Below, one piece after another: positions 53,671-62,872 of a stretch of 64,000 bases of DNA. The DNA lies in the NCBI RefSeq assembly GCF_001051995.2, contig NZ_CP014646.1:558001-622000 (forward strand), given 5' to 3'. The notes beneath the pieces were generated by a model. That model had not been told where the DNA came from. It made no database searches and saw only the letters and a program-made list of their open reading frames with translations. Numbering within the stretch: the first letter of the stretch is position 1; each line of letters starts with the position of its first letter. Origin of the DNA: Thauera humireducens. Lineage in GTDB: Bacteria > Pseudomonadota > Gammaproteobacteria > Burkholderiales > Rhodocyclaceae. Made by a program: the position numbers and the translations under genes.

Positions 53671-54258
53671 TCAGGGTTCGAGCAGATGCTGGGTGGCCGC
53701 CCAGGCATGCTCGAGCGGGCTTTCGTCGCGGTGCAGCTTGGCCAGCAGGCTGGCGCCGAGCCAGAGCTGGTACAGCGTGCGTGCCGTGGGCAGGGGCTCG
53801 AGCGCCGGCAGCGAGCCGTCGGCGACGCCGCTCTCCACGCAGTCGGCGAGGCGGCTGATGATGCGGTCGGTGCCGTCGCGCAGCGTGAGCCGCATCGCTT
53901 CCGACAGGTCCGCAACCTCGGCGCCGAGCTTGACCACGAGGCACTTCTGTTCGTTGCAGTTTTCCTGCGCCTGGGTGCTGCGCCACTGGCCGAAATAGCG
54001 CAGGAGCTGCGTCCTGCCATCCAGCCCGGGCGTGCCGAACAGGGTGTCCAACTGGCCCAGGTAGTTGTCGAAGTAGTCCTGCAGCAAGGCCTGGCCGAAG
54101 GCCTCCTTCGACTTGAAGTAATGATAGAACGAGCCCTTGGGCACGTCCGAGGCCTGCAGCAGTTCCGCGAGACCGACGCAGGAGAAGCCCTTGGCCGCGA
54201 TCATGCGGTTACCGGTGTCGAGGATGTGCTGGCGGGTATCGGTGTGGCGAGAACTCAT
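53671..54258 (-). CDS. TetR-family regulator, NemR-like
   Basis: The protein has 195 residues. The N-terminal helix-turn-helix is seen in RQHILDTGNRMIAAKGFSCVGLAELLQASDVPKGSFYHYFKSK (residues 9-51, read in parts). The ligand domain holds QENCNEQKCLVVKLGAEVADLS; a cysteine in this position (K-C-L) is the redox-active Cys of NemR, which senses hypochlorous acid, methylglyoxal and other electrophiles. It represses, by inference, its own gene, the YqhD-like and OYE genes and perhaps the divergent MFS gene through two operators. Confidence 0.88.
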   Translation of the reverse strand: MSSRHTDTRQHILDTGNRMIAAKGFSCVGLAELLQASDVPKGSFYHYFKSKEAFGQALLQDYFDNYLGQLDTLFGTPGLDGRTQLLRYFGQWRSTQAQENCNEQKCLVVKLGAEVADLSEAMRLTLRDGTDRIISRLADCVESGVADGSLPALEPLPTARTLYQLWLGASLLAKLHRDESPLEHAWAATQHLLEP

Positions 54259-54281
54259 GGCGGCGGATCATACGCGCAAAT

Positions 54282-54296
54282 TAGACCGGTCGTCTA
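54282..54296. promoter_or_regulatory. NemR-type operator between the TetR and MFS genes
   Basis: TAGAC-CGGTC-GTCTA lies 24 bp upstream of the TetR start (54258) and 92 bp upstream of the divergent MFS start (54388). It matches the site at 53639-53653 in all but one base, a repeat that supports a true operator. Confidence 0.78.
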
Positions 54297-54387
54297 GTCT
54301 TGCTGGCCGCGAAGGTGAACGCGGGTGGAACCTCGATCCCTTAAAGCGGTACATTTCAGTCTCGCATCAGAAAACAAGAAACTGCTC

Positions 54388-55563
54388 ATGAAGAAGAACC
54401 TCTGGCTGCTGGCCATCGCCCAGGGCCTGTTCCTGACCAACAACGTGGTCTTCATCGCCATCAACGGCCTGGTGGGCCTGACCCTGGCGCCGCTCGCGTG
54501 GATGGCAACCCTGCCGGTGATGGGCTACGTGGTCGGCGGTGCGATGTCCACCGGCCTGGTGGCGCGCAGCCAGCAGCGCTGGGGACGCAAGACCTCCTTC
54601 CAGCTCGGCCTGCTGGTGGCGCTGCTGACGGCGCTGCTGTGCGCGCTGGCCCTGTACCTGCGCAGCTTCTGGCTGCTGGTGGCGGGCACGTTGATCGCCG
54701 GCTACTACAGCGCCAACGGCCAGCTCTACCGCTTCGCCGCCGGCGAGCTGGCGCCGGCGTCCTTCCGCGAGAAGGCGGTATCGCTGGTGCTGGCGGGCGG
54801 ATTGCTGGGCGCGGTGGTCGGCCCCAACCTGGCCAATTACACGCGCGAGTCGATGGGCGCGCCTTTCCTCGGTTCCTATCTCGCGCTGGCCGTCGTCGCC
54901 CTGGTCTCGATGGTGGTGATGGCCGGTATCCGGTTTCCGCCCGAGCCGCCCAAGGCCGCGGGCAGCGATGGGGGGCGTCCGCTGGGCGAGATCATGCGCC
55001 AGCCGGTGTTCATCGTCTCCACCGTGGGCGCGGCGCTGGGCTATGGCGTGATGAACCTGCTGATGGCGGCAACGCCGCTGGCGATGGACGTGTGCGGCAT
55101 GCCGTTCTCGGATGCGGCGCTGGTGCTGGAATGGCACGTGATCGGCATGTTCGCGCCGGGCTTCTTCACCGGCCACCTGATCAAGCGCTTCGGCGTGCTG
55201 CAGGTCATGGGCGTGGGCGTCGCGCTGAATTTCGCCTGCATCGCGGTCGCGCTGTCGGGGCAGGACCTGCACCAGTTCCTGATCGGTCTGTTCCTGCTCG
55301 GCGTGGGCTGGAACTTCCTCTTCACCGGCAGCACCACGCTGGCGATGCAGGCCTATCGCCCCGAGGAAAAGGACAAGGCGCAGGCGGCGATCAACTTTGC
55401 GGTGTTTGCCACCATGGCGGTGACCTCGTTCGCGTCCGGCGCGCTGGTCACGACCCAGGGCTGGACGCTGTTGAACGTGGGTTCGCTGGTGCCGGTGGTG
55501 CTGACCGGCGTGGCGCTGATCTGGCTGGCGATGCGTCGCCGGCGCGAGGCGGCCAGCGCCTGA
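54388..55563 (+). CDS. Major facilitator superfamily transporter
   Basis: The protein has 391 residues and about twelve membrane helices. Seen: NLWLLAIAQGLFLTNNVVFIA at the first helix, QQRWGRKTSFQLG as the motif after helix 2, GYYSANGQLYRFAAGELAP, and WNFLFTGSTTLAMQAYRPEEKDKAQ (in two parts) in the second half. This pattern resembles YxiO/YajR-like MFS proteins with no assigned substrate. The ATG at 54388 begins the first helix; upstream in-frame residues are not conserved-looking. It is divergent from the NemR-like gene and may share its operator, suggesting export of an electrophile or its product. Confidence 0.88.
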   Translation: MKKNLWLLAIAQGLFLTNNVVFIAINGLVGLTLAPLAWMATLPVMGYVVGGAMSTGLVARSQQRWGRKTSFQLGLLVALLTALLCALALYLRSFWLLVAGTLIAGYYSANGQLYRFAAGELAPASFREKAVSLVLAGGLLGAVVGPNLANYTRESMGAPFLGSYLALAVVALVSMVVMAGIRFPPEPPKAAGSDGGRPLGEIMRQPVFIVSTVGAALGYGVMNLLMAATPLAMDVCGMPFSDAALVLEWHVIGMFAPGFFTGHLIKRFGVLQVMGVGVALNFACIAVALSGQDLHQFLIGLFLLGVGWNFLFTGSTTLAMQAYRPEEKDKAQAAINFAVFATMAVTSFASGALVTTQGWTLLNVGSLVPVVLTGVALIWLAMRRRREAASA

Positions 55564-55588
55564 GCCGGGCAGCGGGGGCGGCCCGCGT

Positions 55589-56728
55589 TCAGCTCTGCAT
55601 CTTGCCGATGGTGCTGCGCAGGCGGTGGTGGGCGAGGGCGAAGAAGAGTGTGCCGATGGCTGCCACCATCAGGAATTCCGGCCACACGACGTCGATGCCG
55701 GCGCCTCGGAACAGCACGCCCTGTGCGAGGCTGACGAAGTGGGTGGTCGGCGTCAGCGACATCAGCCCGCTGACGACGTCGGGCATGCTCTCGCGCGGCG
55801 TCAGTGCGCCGGACAGGATCTGCAGCGGCAGCAGCACCAGGATGCTCATCAGCCCGAATTGCGGCATGTTGCGCGCCAGCGTGCCCATGAAGACGCCGAT
55901 CGAGGCCGCCGCGAACAGGTAGAGCAGGGTGGCCGCGCCGAACAGCACGGCCGAACCCGGCACGACGACGCCGAGCACGCCCTTCACCACCACCTGCAGC
56001 GAGAAGGACGAGGCGATCAGCACCACGACGCCCATCGACCACACCTTGGACAGCATGATCTCGAAGGGCGTCACCGGCATCACCAGCAGGTGCTCGATGG
56101 TGCCGTGCTCGCGCTCGCGGATCAGCGCAGCGCCGGTCAGCAGGATGCCGAGCAGGGTGATGTTGTTGATGATCGCGGTGACCGCGGCGAACCAGCTTTC
56201 GGTGAGGTTGGGGTTGAACATCGCGCGCTCGACCAGTTGCACCGGCTGCACCGCGGTGCTGCGGTAACGCTGCACGAAGGCGCGGATCTCGTCATTGACG
56301 ATGTTCTGGATGTAGCCGGTGCCGGTCTGCGCCTGGCTCTGGCGCGTGGCGTCGACGTTGAGCTGCAGCGCGGGCGCGCGCCCGGCCAGCACGTCGCGCT
56401 GGAAGTTGGGCGGGATGTCGAGCACGAAAGTGTGCAGGCCGGCGTCCATGCCCTTGTCGATGTCGGCCAGCGCCACGTGTTCGGGCGGGATGAACTGCGG
56501 CGGCTGCAGCGCGGCGATGATGCGGGTGGAGAGTTGCGACTGGTCCTCGTCGACGACCGCGATCGAGGCGCGGTGCAGGCTCTCGGGCTTGGCGCGGGCG
56601 TCGGCATACACCGACACGGTGAACATGAACACGATCAGGAACAGCATCGTCCAGTCGCCGAGCAGGCTGTGGAATTCCTTGATGCCGAGGTGCCAGGTGT
56701 TGTGCAGCGTGCGCTTGCGCGTGGCCAT
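55589..56728 (-). CDS. ABC-2 type permease (YhhJ-like)
   Basis: The protein has 379 residues with a large periplasmic loop after the first helix (FLIVFMFTVSVYADA) and a C-terminal group of five helices including the ABC-2 signature region (REREHGTIEHLLVMPVTPFEIMLSKV). It matches E. coli YhhJ in size and position, 12 bp downstream of the rbbA-like gene. It is probably a second membrane subunit of the exporter; transport substrate unknown. Confidence 0.9.
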   Translation of the reverse strand: MATRKRTLHNTWHLGIKEFHSLLGDWTMLFLIVFMFTVSVYADARAKPESLHRASIAVVDEDQSQLSTRIIAALQPPQFIPPEHVALADIDKGMDAGLHTFVLDIPPNFQRDVLAGRAPALQLNVDATRQSQAQTGTGYIQNIVNDEIRAFVQRYRSTAVQPVQLVERAMFNPNLTESWFAAVTAIINNITLLGILLTGAALIREREHGTIEHLLVMPVTPFEIMLSKVWSMGVVVLIASSFSLQVVVKGVLGVVVPGSAVLFGAATLLYLFAAASIGVFMGTLARNMPQFGLMSILVLLPLQILSGALTPRESMPDVVSGLMSLTPTTHFVSLAQGVLFRGAGIDVVWPEFLMVAAIGTLFFALAHHRLRSTIGKMQS

Positions 56729-56740
56729 GGTCCGTCCTCC

Positions 56741-59521
56741 TCAGCGCGCCTGTTTCTTCAGCAGCAGCGCCGAAGCCACTGTCAGCACCGGAATCGCCAC
56801 CAGCAGTGGCACGAAGGAGGCGCCCAGGTCGCCGAAATCGAGCGCCTTGGCGAAGGTGCCGCGGCTGATGGTGAGGAAGTGCGTCGTCGGGTAGATCTGG
56901 CCGAGCACTGCGCCCGCGCCTTCGAGCGAAGACACCGGGTCGAGCATGCCGGAGAACTGGATCGCCGGCAGCAGGGTGCCGATCGAGGTGCCGGCCATTG
57001 CCGCGACCTGGCTGTTGGTCAGCGTCGACATCAGCAGGCCCAGGCCAGTGGTGGCGGTGACGTAGATCAGGGCGCCGAGGAAGAACGCTGCCAGGCTGCC
57101 CTTGAACGGCACGTCGAAGAGCGTGACTGCGAGCACGAACATCAGCATGCAGTTGAGCATCGACAAGCCGATGTAGGGCAGCTGCTTGCCGAGCAGGAAT
57201 TCGAGCTTGGTCACCGGCGTGGTGTAAACGTTGAGGATGGAGCCGAGCTCCTTCTCGCGCACCACGCCCAGCGCGGTGAGCATGGAGGGGATGAAGACCA
57301 GCAGCATCGGGATCACCGCCGGCACCATGGCGATGAGGCTGCGCATCTCGGGGTTGTAGCGATAGCGCACGGCGATGTCGGCCAGCGCGGCGGGCCGCGT
57401 ACCGGTGGAGGCGGTGACCGCCTCGGTCAGCGTCTGCGCATGCACGCCCATCACGTAGCCGCGCGCCACCTCGGCGCGCATCGGCATGGCGCCGTCCAGC
57501 CACACGCCGATCTCCGGTCGCGCGCCGCGCGCCAGGTCGCGACCGAAGCCGGGCGGGATCTCGATGGCCATCGCCAGCTCGCCCGCGCGCATGCGGCGGT
57601 CGATGTCGGCATGGCTTTCCAGCGGCGGCTTCTCGAGGAAATAGCGCGAGCCGGCGATGTTGAGCGTATAGCTTTCGCTCGCCGTGCTGCGGTCGAGGTC
57701 GAGCACCGCGTAGCTCAGGTCCTCGACGTCGGTGCTGATGCCGTAGCCCATCACCAGCATCAGGATCACGGTGCCGAGCAGCGCCAGCGTCAGGCGGAAG
57801 GGGTCGCGCCGCAGCTCGGTGGCCTCGCGCATGCTGAAACTGAACAGGCGGCCAAGGCTGAAGCGGGCGGCGCGGGCGGGGGCCGTCGGGTGGGGCGCAG
57901 GGGCGGCGGCAGTGCCGTCGGACACGGTCGCCGGGGCGTCGGGCGGCAGCAGTTGCACGCCGCTCGCTTCGGCCAGATAGCCGACGAAGGCGTCTTCCAG
58001 GCTGTCGGCGCCGCGCCGCGCCATCAGCGCGGCCGGCGTGTCGCTGGCGAGGATGCGGCCGGCGTGCATCAGCGAGATGCGGTCGCAGCGCTGGGCCTCG
58101 TTCATGAAGTGGGTGGTGATGAAGATCGTCACGCCGTCCTTGCGCGACAGGTCGACGATCAGCGCCCAGAAATGGTCGCGCGCCACCGGATCGACGCCGG
58201 AGGTCGGCTCGTCGAGGATCAGCACGTCGGGCCGGTGCAGCACCGCCACCGCCAGTTGCAGGCGCTGGCGGATGCCCAGCGGCAGCGCGTCGGGCAGGGC
58301 GTCCATGATCGGCTCGAGATCGAAACGGCGGGCCAGCTCGGCGATGCGCGCATCGCCCGCGGCCTGCGACAGCTCGAACAGGCGTGCATGCAGTTGCAGG
58401 TTGCGCCGGACCGACAGTTCTCCATACAGCGAGAAGGCCTGCGACATGTAGCCGACGCGGCGGCGGGTGTCGATGTTGCGTGCGTCGAGCACCTCGCCGA
58501 GCAGGCGCGCCTCGCCGCGGCTGGGCGGCAGCAGGCCGGTGAGCATCTTCATGGTGGTGGACTTGCCGCAGCCGTTCGAGCCGAGGAAGCCGAAGATCTC
58601 GCCACGCCGCACCTGCAGATTGACGTCGTCGACCGCGATGAAATCACCGAAGCGCATCTGCAGGTCGCGCGCCTCGATGACGACCTCGCCGGCGGTGAGC
58701 GGCGGAATCGTCAGCGCCTCGTGGTCGCCGCGGCGCTCGGGCGGCAGCAGCGCGAGGAAGGCTTCTTCCAGCGTGTCGGTGCCGGTCTGGCCGCGCAGTG
58801 CGGCCGGCGTGCCGGTGGCGAGCACGCGGCCGGCGTCGACCGCCACCAGCCAGTCGTATTGCTCGGCCTCTTCCATGTAGGCGGTGGCGACCAGCACGCT
58901 CATGCCCGGACGGCGCGCGCGGATGCGTCCGATCAGTTCCCAGAACTGGCGCCGCGACAGCGGATCGACGCCGGTGGTGGGTTCGTCGAGGATCAGCAGG
59001 TCGGGATCGTGGATCAGCGCGCAGCACAGGCCGAGCTTCTGCTTCATGCCGCCGGACAGCTTGTTGGCCGGGCGGTCGGCGAAGTCGGCGAGGCCGGTGG
59101 AGGCGAGCAGTTCGGCGATGCGCTCATCGCGTTCGGCGCGTGACTGGCCGAACAGGCGGCCGAAGAAATCGATGTTCTCGAACACCGACAGTGTCGGATA
59201 GAGGTTCTTGCCCAGGCCCTGCGGCATGTAGGCGATGCGCGGACACACGGCGCCGCGGTGGCGCGCGCTGGCCATGTCGCCGCCCAGCACCTCGACCGTG
59301 CCGTGCTGGATCTGGCGCGCGCCTGCGATCAGCCCGAGCCAGGTCGACTTGCCGACGCCATCGGGGCCGATGAAGCCGACCATGCGGCCAGCGGGGATGT
59401 CGAGCGTGACGCCGTCCGCGGCGAGCACGTCGCCGTAGCGATGCGTGAGCTCTGCGAGGCGCACGACCGGCGGTTGGGCGTCGCCACCGGGCATCACGTG
59501 CTGGCGGGTATCCGTTCCCAT
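56741..59521 (-). CDS. rbbA: RbbA/YhiH-like fused ABC transporter: two ATPases plus ABC-2 permease
   Basis: The protein has 926 residues. The first ATPase (about 20-240) shows [20 protein letters not shown] and [12 protein letters not shown]. The second (about 265-490) shows [10 protein letters not shown], a signature region [14 protein letters not shown] and LDEPTSGVD. Residues 560-926 form an ABC-2 permease with a periplasmic loop and [28 protein letters not shown]. coli RbbA has this architecture and binds ribosomes; whether it also exports is open. The ATG at 59521, after GGGAGG, is preferred to GTG 59542, which overlaps the yhiI-like stop. Confidence 0.9.
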   Translation of the reverse strand: MGTDTRQHVMPGGDAQPPVVRLAELTHRYGDVLAADGVTLDIPAGRMVGFIGPDGVGKSTWLGLIAGARQIQHGTVEVLGGDMASARHRGAVCPRIAYMPQGLGKNLYPTLSVFENIDFFGRLFGQSRAERDERIAELLASTGLADFADRPANKLSGGMKQKLGLCCALIHDPDLLILDEPTTGVDPLSRRQFWELIGRIRARRPGMSVLVATAYMEEAEQYDWLVAVDAGRVLATGTPAALRGQTGTDTLEEAFLALLPPERRGDHEALTIPPLTAGEVVIEARDLQMRFGDFIAVDDVNLQVRRGEIFGFLGSNGCGKSTTMKMLTGLLPPSRGEARLLGEVLDARNIDTRRRVGYMSQAFSLYGELSVRRNLQLHARLFELSQAAGDARIAELARRFDLEPIMDALPDALPLGIRQRLQLAVAVLHRPDVLILDEPTSGVDPVARDHFWALIVDLSRKDGVTIFITTHFMNEAQRCDRISLMHAGRILASDTPAALMARRGADSLEDAFVGYLAEASGVQLLPPDAPATVSDGTAAAPAPHPTAPARAARFSLGRLFSFSMREATELRRDPFRLTLALLGTVILMLVMGYGISTDVEDLSYAVLDLDRSTASESYTLNIAGSRYFLEKPPLESHADIDRRMRAGELAMAIEIPPGFGRDLARGARPEIGVWLDGAMPMRAEVARGYVMGVHAQTLTEAVTASTGTRPAALADIAVRYRYNPEMRSLIAMVPAVIPMLLVFIPSMLTALGVVREKELGSILNVYTTPVTKLEFLLGKQLPYIGLSMLNCMLMFVLAVTLFDVPFKGSLAAFFLGALIYVTATTGLGLLMSTLTNSQVAAMAGTSIGTLLPAIQFSGMLDPVSSLEGAGAVLGQIYPTTHFLTISRGTFAKALDFGDLGASFVPLLVAIPVLTVASALLLKKQAR

Positions 59522-59538
59522 CGCGCCGCCCTCCCGGG

Positions 59539-60606
59539 TCACGGCAGCTTCACCTGCAGCGTCTCGGGCCAGGGCTGGGTGTCGTTCAGCCGCACGTGGG
59601 CGACGCCAGGCAGGCCGGTCTTGACCTGCTCGGGGTACTTCGCCAGCAACTCGGGATCGACGCGCGCCTTGACGCGGAACACCATCTTCTGGCGCTCGCT
59701 CTGGGTCTCGACTGCCTTCGGCGTGAACTGGGCGACGCTGGCAACGTAGGACACGTTCGCGGGAATCACGTAGTGCTGGGCGGCATCGAGCACGATGCGC
59801 GCCTCGCTGCCCATCGCCACCCGTCCGGCGGCCATCTCGGGCAGGAAGAAGGTCATGTACACGTCGCCGACATCGACCAGGCTGACGACCTTGCCGCCGC
59901 CGGCGACCACCTCGCCCGGCTGCACCACGCGGTACTGCACGCGACCGCTGCGCGGCGCCTTCAGCACGCTGTCCTCGATCTCGGTTTCCAGCCGGGCGAC
60001 GACGGCCTTGGCCGCCTCGATCGCGGCGCTGGCTTGCGCCACCTGGGCGTCGGCGGCGCGCACGCCGGCCTGCGCGGCGGCGATCTGGGCGTGAGCCACG
60101 CTGATGTTGGCCTCGGCGTTGCGCACGCGCGCGGCGTTGTCGTCGGCCACCTGCTCGGAGATCGCGCGATCGGCGCGCAGGGCCTGCGAGCGCGCGCTGG
60201 TCTTGCGCGCGATGTCGAGTTCGGAGCGGCGCTGCACCAGCACCGCCTCGGCCATCGCCACGTCGGCCTTGCGCTGGGCGACCTGGGCGAGCGCGGTCTC
60301 GCGCGCGCTCCCGGCATTGGCGACTTCGGCCCGGGCCTGGGCGAGCTGGGCCTCGAGCGCCTTGGCGTCCATGCGGGCCACGATGTCGCCGGCCTGCACG
60401 AAGTCGCCTTCATTGACGAGGATGTCCTGCACCCGACCGGCCACCTTCGCGGCCACGTCGACCTCGGTGGCTTCGATACGGCCATTGCCACGGACGACGT
60501 TGCCGTCCTCGTCCTGCGGGCGCAGGAATGACCACGCGACGATGGCGGCGAGGGCAAGACCTGCAGCGAGGATCCATGCTGTCTTGCGTCTGTTTTGGTT
60601 TTTCAT
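59539..60606 (-). CDS. HlyD-family membrane fusion protein (YhiI-like)
   Basis: The protein has 355 residues. An N-terminal membrane anchor (about 10-28) is followed by the biotinyl-lipoyl half [21 protein letters not shown], a coiled-coil hairpin (about 75-200) with [19 protein letters not shown], and the return half [20 protein letters not shown]. It links the inner-membrane ABC exporter to an outer-membrane channel. It is first in the order yhiI-rbbA-yhhJ, the same as in E. coli. The ATG at 60606 has GGAAAG upstream. It is divergent from the Mla-type operon. Confidence 0.92.
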   Translation of the reverse strand: MKNQNRRKTAWILAAGLALAAIVAWSFLRPQDEDGNVVRGNGRIEATEVDVAAKVAGRVQDILVNEGDFVQAGDIVARMDAKALEAQLAQARAEVANAGSARETALAQVAQRKADVAMAEAVLVQRRSELDIARKTSARSQALRADRAISEQVADDNAARVRNAEANISVAHAQIAAAQAGVRAADAQVAQASAAIEAAKAVVARLETEIEDSVLKAPRSGRVQYRVVQPGEVVAGGGKVVSLVDVGDVYMTFFLPEMAAGRVAMGSEARIVLDAAQHYVIPANVSYVASVAQFTPKAVETQSERQKMVFRVKARVDPELLAKYPEQVKTGLPGVAHVRLNDTQPWPETLQVKLP

Positions 60607-60796
60607 GGCATCTTTCCGGTCTGTGGGCCGCGGCACATGGCCGTGGCCGGGTCGTCGGGCCGCTGCAGACGGGGCGCGGCGCGCGTGACGGTGATGACAC
60701 TCTAACAAGATTTGCTGCACTGCACCTTGATTCGCCCGCTTGACGGCGCCTGCGGTGTGACAATCTGTGCGTGATGACGAATTGGTGAGGATCTCG

Positions 60797-60838
60797 ATGG
60801 ACGCAAGGCGGGTCAGGAAGGAGTGCGGAGCGCGATGA
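60797..60838 (+). CDS. Possible 13-residue leader peptide ahead of the MlaE-type gene
   Basis: ATG 60797 follows GTGAGGATCTCG (ribosome site GAGG, spacing 6), reads MDARRVRKECGAR and stops with a TGA that overlaps the permease ATG at 60835 (ATGA). Such short upstream frames can couple or tune translation. It could be chance; a conservation check is needed. Confidence 0.35.
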   Translation: MDARRVRKECGAR

Positions 60839-61974
60839 CGAGCGCAGGCGAAGGCGCGGTCGAGTTGTCCCGCAGCGCGGGCGAGAGCCGTCTGGCGCTG
60901 AGCGGCGACTGGACGATCGCCCATTACGGTGCGCTCGCGTCGCGCGTCGCGGCCTTGCGGTCGCAGGTCGAGCCCGGCACGCGCATCGAGGTCGCCGCGC
61001 TGGGCGCGCTCGACACCGCCGGCGTGGCCTTGCTGCACGATCTGCTGGGCGCCATGCACCTCGCGCACCTGGCCGGCGATGCGAGTCCGCTGGGCGCGGA
61101 ACGGCGCGCGCTGCTCAAGGCCGTGGCGGATGCCCTCGCGAGCGAACCCGCTGCGCCCGTGCGTCGGGGCTACGCGCTGGGCGACGTGCTCGAGCATGTC
61201 GGCCGCACGACGGTGGTGTTCTGGCGCCATGTCGTGGATATCGCCGGCTTCATCGGCATCACGCTGCAGACGGCCTTCGCTGTGCTGCTGCGGCCGCGAT
61301 GCTGGCGCATGACCTCGCTGGTCGCCAACCTCGAGCGCACGGCGCTGGATGCCGTGCCCATCGTCGCGTTGCTGACCTTCCTGGTCGGTGCGGTGGTGGC
61401 CTTTCTCGGCGCCACGGTGCTGGCGGAGTTCGGCGCCAGCATCTTTACCGTCGACCTGGTGGCCTATTCCTTCCTGCGCGAGTTCGGCGTGCTGCTGACC
61501 GCGATCATCGTCGCCGGCCGCACCGCGAGTTCCTTCACCGCGCAGATCGGCTCGATGCGCGCCAACGAGGAGGTGGACGCGATCCGCGTGCTCGGGCTCG
61601 ACCCGGTCGAACTGCTGGTGCTGCCGCGGGTGGCGGCCTTGCTGATCGCGCTGCCTATGCTCACCTTCGTCGCGATGATCTCCGGCATCGTCGGCGGCAT
61701 GCTGGTGTGCGCCGCGAAGCTCGACATCTCGCCGGTGATGTTCCTGTCGGTGGTGGAGAACAACGTCGGCATCACGCATTTCCTGGTCGGCATGGCCAAG
61801 GCGCCGATCTTCGCCTTCCTCATCGGCATCATCGGCTGCCTCGAGGGCTTTCGCGTCAGCGGCAGCGCGCAGTCGGTGGGCGAGCACACGACCTCGGCGG
61901 TGGTGCAGTCGATCTTCACCGTGATCGTGGTCGATGCGGTGGCGGCGCTGTTCTGCATGGAGATGGGCTGGTGA
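60835..61974 (+). CDS. mlaE: MlaE-type lipid ABC permease with N-terminal STAS-like domain
   Basis: The protein has 379 residues. Residues 1-95 look like a STAS domain (LSGDWTIAHYGALASRV, EVAALGALDTAGVALLHDL), which in E. coli is a separate protein, MlaB. Residues 110-375 are a MlaE permease: FWRHVVDIAGFIGITLQ, AFLGATVLAEFGASIFTVDLV, TASSFTAQIGSMRANEEVDA and SVGEHTTSAVVQSIF. It moves phospholipids, or in related systems organic solvents, across the envelope. The start is uncertain: ATG 60835 or GTG 60823. It overlaps the ATPase gene by 4 bp. Confidence 0.9.
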   Translation: MTSAGEGAVELSRSAGESRLALSGDWTIAHYGALASRVAALRSQVEPGTRIEVAALGALDTAGVALLHDLLGAMHLAHLAGDASPLGAERRALLKAVADALASEPAAPVRRGYALGDVLEHVGRTTVVFWRHVVDIAGFIGITLQTAFAVLLRPRCWRMTSLVANLERTALDAVPIVALLTFLVGAVVAFLGATVLAEFGASIFTVDLVAYSFLREFGVLLTAIIVAGRTASSFTAQIGSMRANEEVDAIRVLGLDPVELLVLPRVAALLIALPMLTFVAMISGIVGGMLVCAAKLDISPVMFLSVVENNVGITHFLVGMAKAPIFAFLIGIIGCLEGFRVSGSAQSVGEHTTSAVVQSIFTVIVVDAVAALFCMEMGW

Positions 61975-62786
61975 AACGCCCTGGCGAGAACATCATCGAG
62001 GTGCGCGGCGTGCGCAACCAGTTCGGTGCCCAGGTGGTGCACGACGGGCTGGACCTGGACGTGCGCCGTGGCGAGATCCTGAGCGTGGTGGGCGGGTCGG
62101 GCACCGGCAAGTCGGTCCTGCTGCGCACCATCGTCGGCCTCAACCGGCCGGCGGCGGGCACGGTCAGCGTGTTCGGCGAGGACCTGCTGACGCTGCCACC
62201 CGCGCGTCGCAGCGCGGTCGAGCGTCGCTTCGGCGTGCTGTTCCAGAAGGGGGCGCTGTTCTCGTCGCTGACAGTGGCCGAGAACGTGGCGCTGCCGCTG
62301 ATCGAGCATGCCGGGCTGAAGGCGGCCGATGCCGCGCGGCTGGCGCGGCTCAAGATCGCGCTCGCCGGGCTGCCGGCCAATGCCGGCGACAAGTATCCGT
62401 CGGACCTGTCGGGCGGCATGGTCAAGCGCGCGGCGCTGGCGCGCGCGCTGGCGCTCGACCCGGACATCCTGTTCCTCGACGAGCCCACCGCCGGCCTCGA
62501 CCCGATCGGCGCGGCGGCCTTCGACCAGCTGATCCTCACTTTGCGCGACGCGCTCGGGCTGACGGTGTTCATCGTCACCCACGATCTCGACACCATCTAC
62601 ACCATCACCGACCGCATCGCCGTGCTGGCGCAGAAGAAGGTGCTGATCAACGACACGCTCGCGGCGGTGGCCGCCACCGACGATGCGTGGATCCGCGAAT
62701 ACTTTCACGGGCCGCGCGGCCGTGCCGCTGCGGACGCAGCACAGGCGAGCGGCTGCGAACCCGAATCCACACCGGAGCAAACCTGA
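61971..62786 (+). CDS. mlaF: MlaF-type ABC ATPase
   Basis: The protein has 271 residues and starts at GTG 61971, which overlaps the permease stop (GTGA). Walker A GGSGTGKSVLLRTIVGL, Q-loop GVLFQKGALFSSLTV, signature DLSGGMVKRAALARALAL, Walker B ILFLDEPTAGLDPIGA and switch His in VTHDLDTIY are all present, and GTGKS plus SGGM-KR are typical of MlaF. The last 35 residues form a tail after FHGPRG, where MlaF carries its MlaB-binding extension. Confidence 0.93.
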   Translation: MKRPGENIIEVRGVRNQFGAQVVHDGLDLDVRRGEILSVVGGSGTGKSVLLRTIVGLNRPAAGTVSVFGEDLLTLPPARRSAVERRFGVLFQKGALFSSLTVAENVALPLIEHAGLKAADAARLARLKIALAGLPANAGDKYPSDLSGGMVKRAALARALALDPDILFLDEPTAGLDPIGAAAFDQLILTLRDALGLTVFIVTHDLDTIYTITDRIAVLAQKKVLINDTLAAVAATDDAWIREYFHGPRGRAAADAAQASGCEPESTPEQT

Positions 62787-62787
62787 G

Positions 62788-62871
62788 ATGAAACGATCCC
62801 CACGCACATTGCGTTCGCTGTTCACCAAGGAGGCGCAGGCCGCCCTTGGGTCGACCCGGCGGGAGGCCTGA
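62788..62871 (+). CDS. Possible 27-residue small protein between mlaF and mlaD
   Basis: ATG 62788 begins one base after the mlaF stop, reads MKRSPRTLRSLFTKEAQAAL and seven more residues, and ends at 62871, one base before the mlaD ATG. GGAG lies 10 bp upstream. The product would be a very basic helix. Its tail also contains the mlaD ribosome site (GGGAGG). It could be coding or only a spacer. Confidence 0.4.
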   Translation: MKRSPRTLRSLFTKEAQAALGSTRREA

Positions 62872-62872
62872 C

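Noticed and set aside
55625..59143. 1172-residue plus-strand frame across the rbbA and yhhJ genes
   Set aside because: It is antisense to two strongly supported ABC genes. The composition is Gln/His/Arg-rich, typical of the reverse frame of GC-rich DNA.
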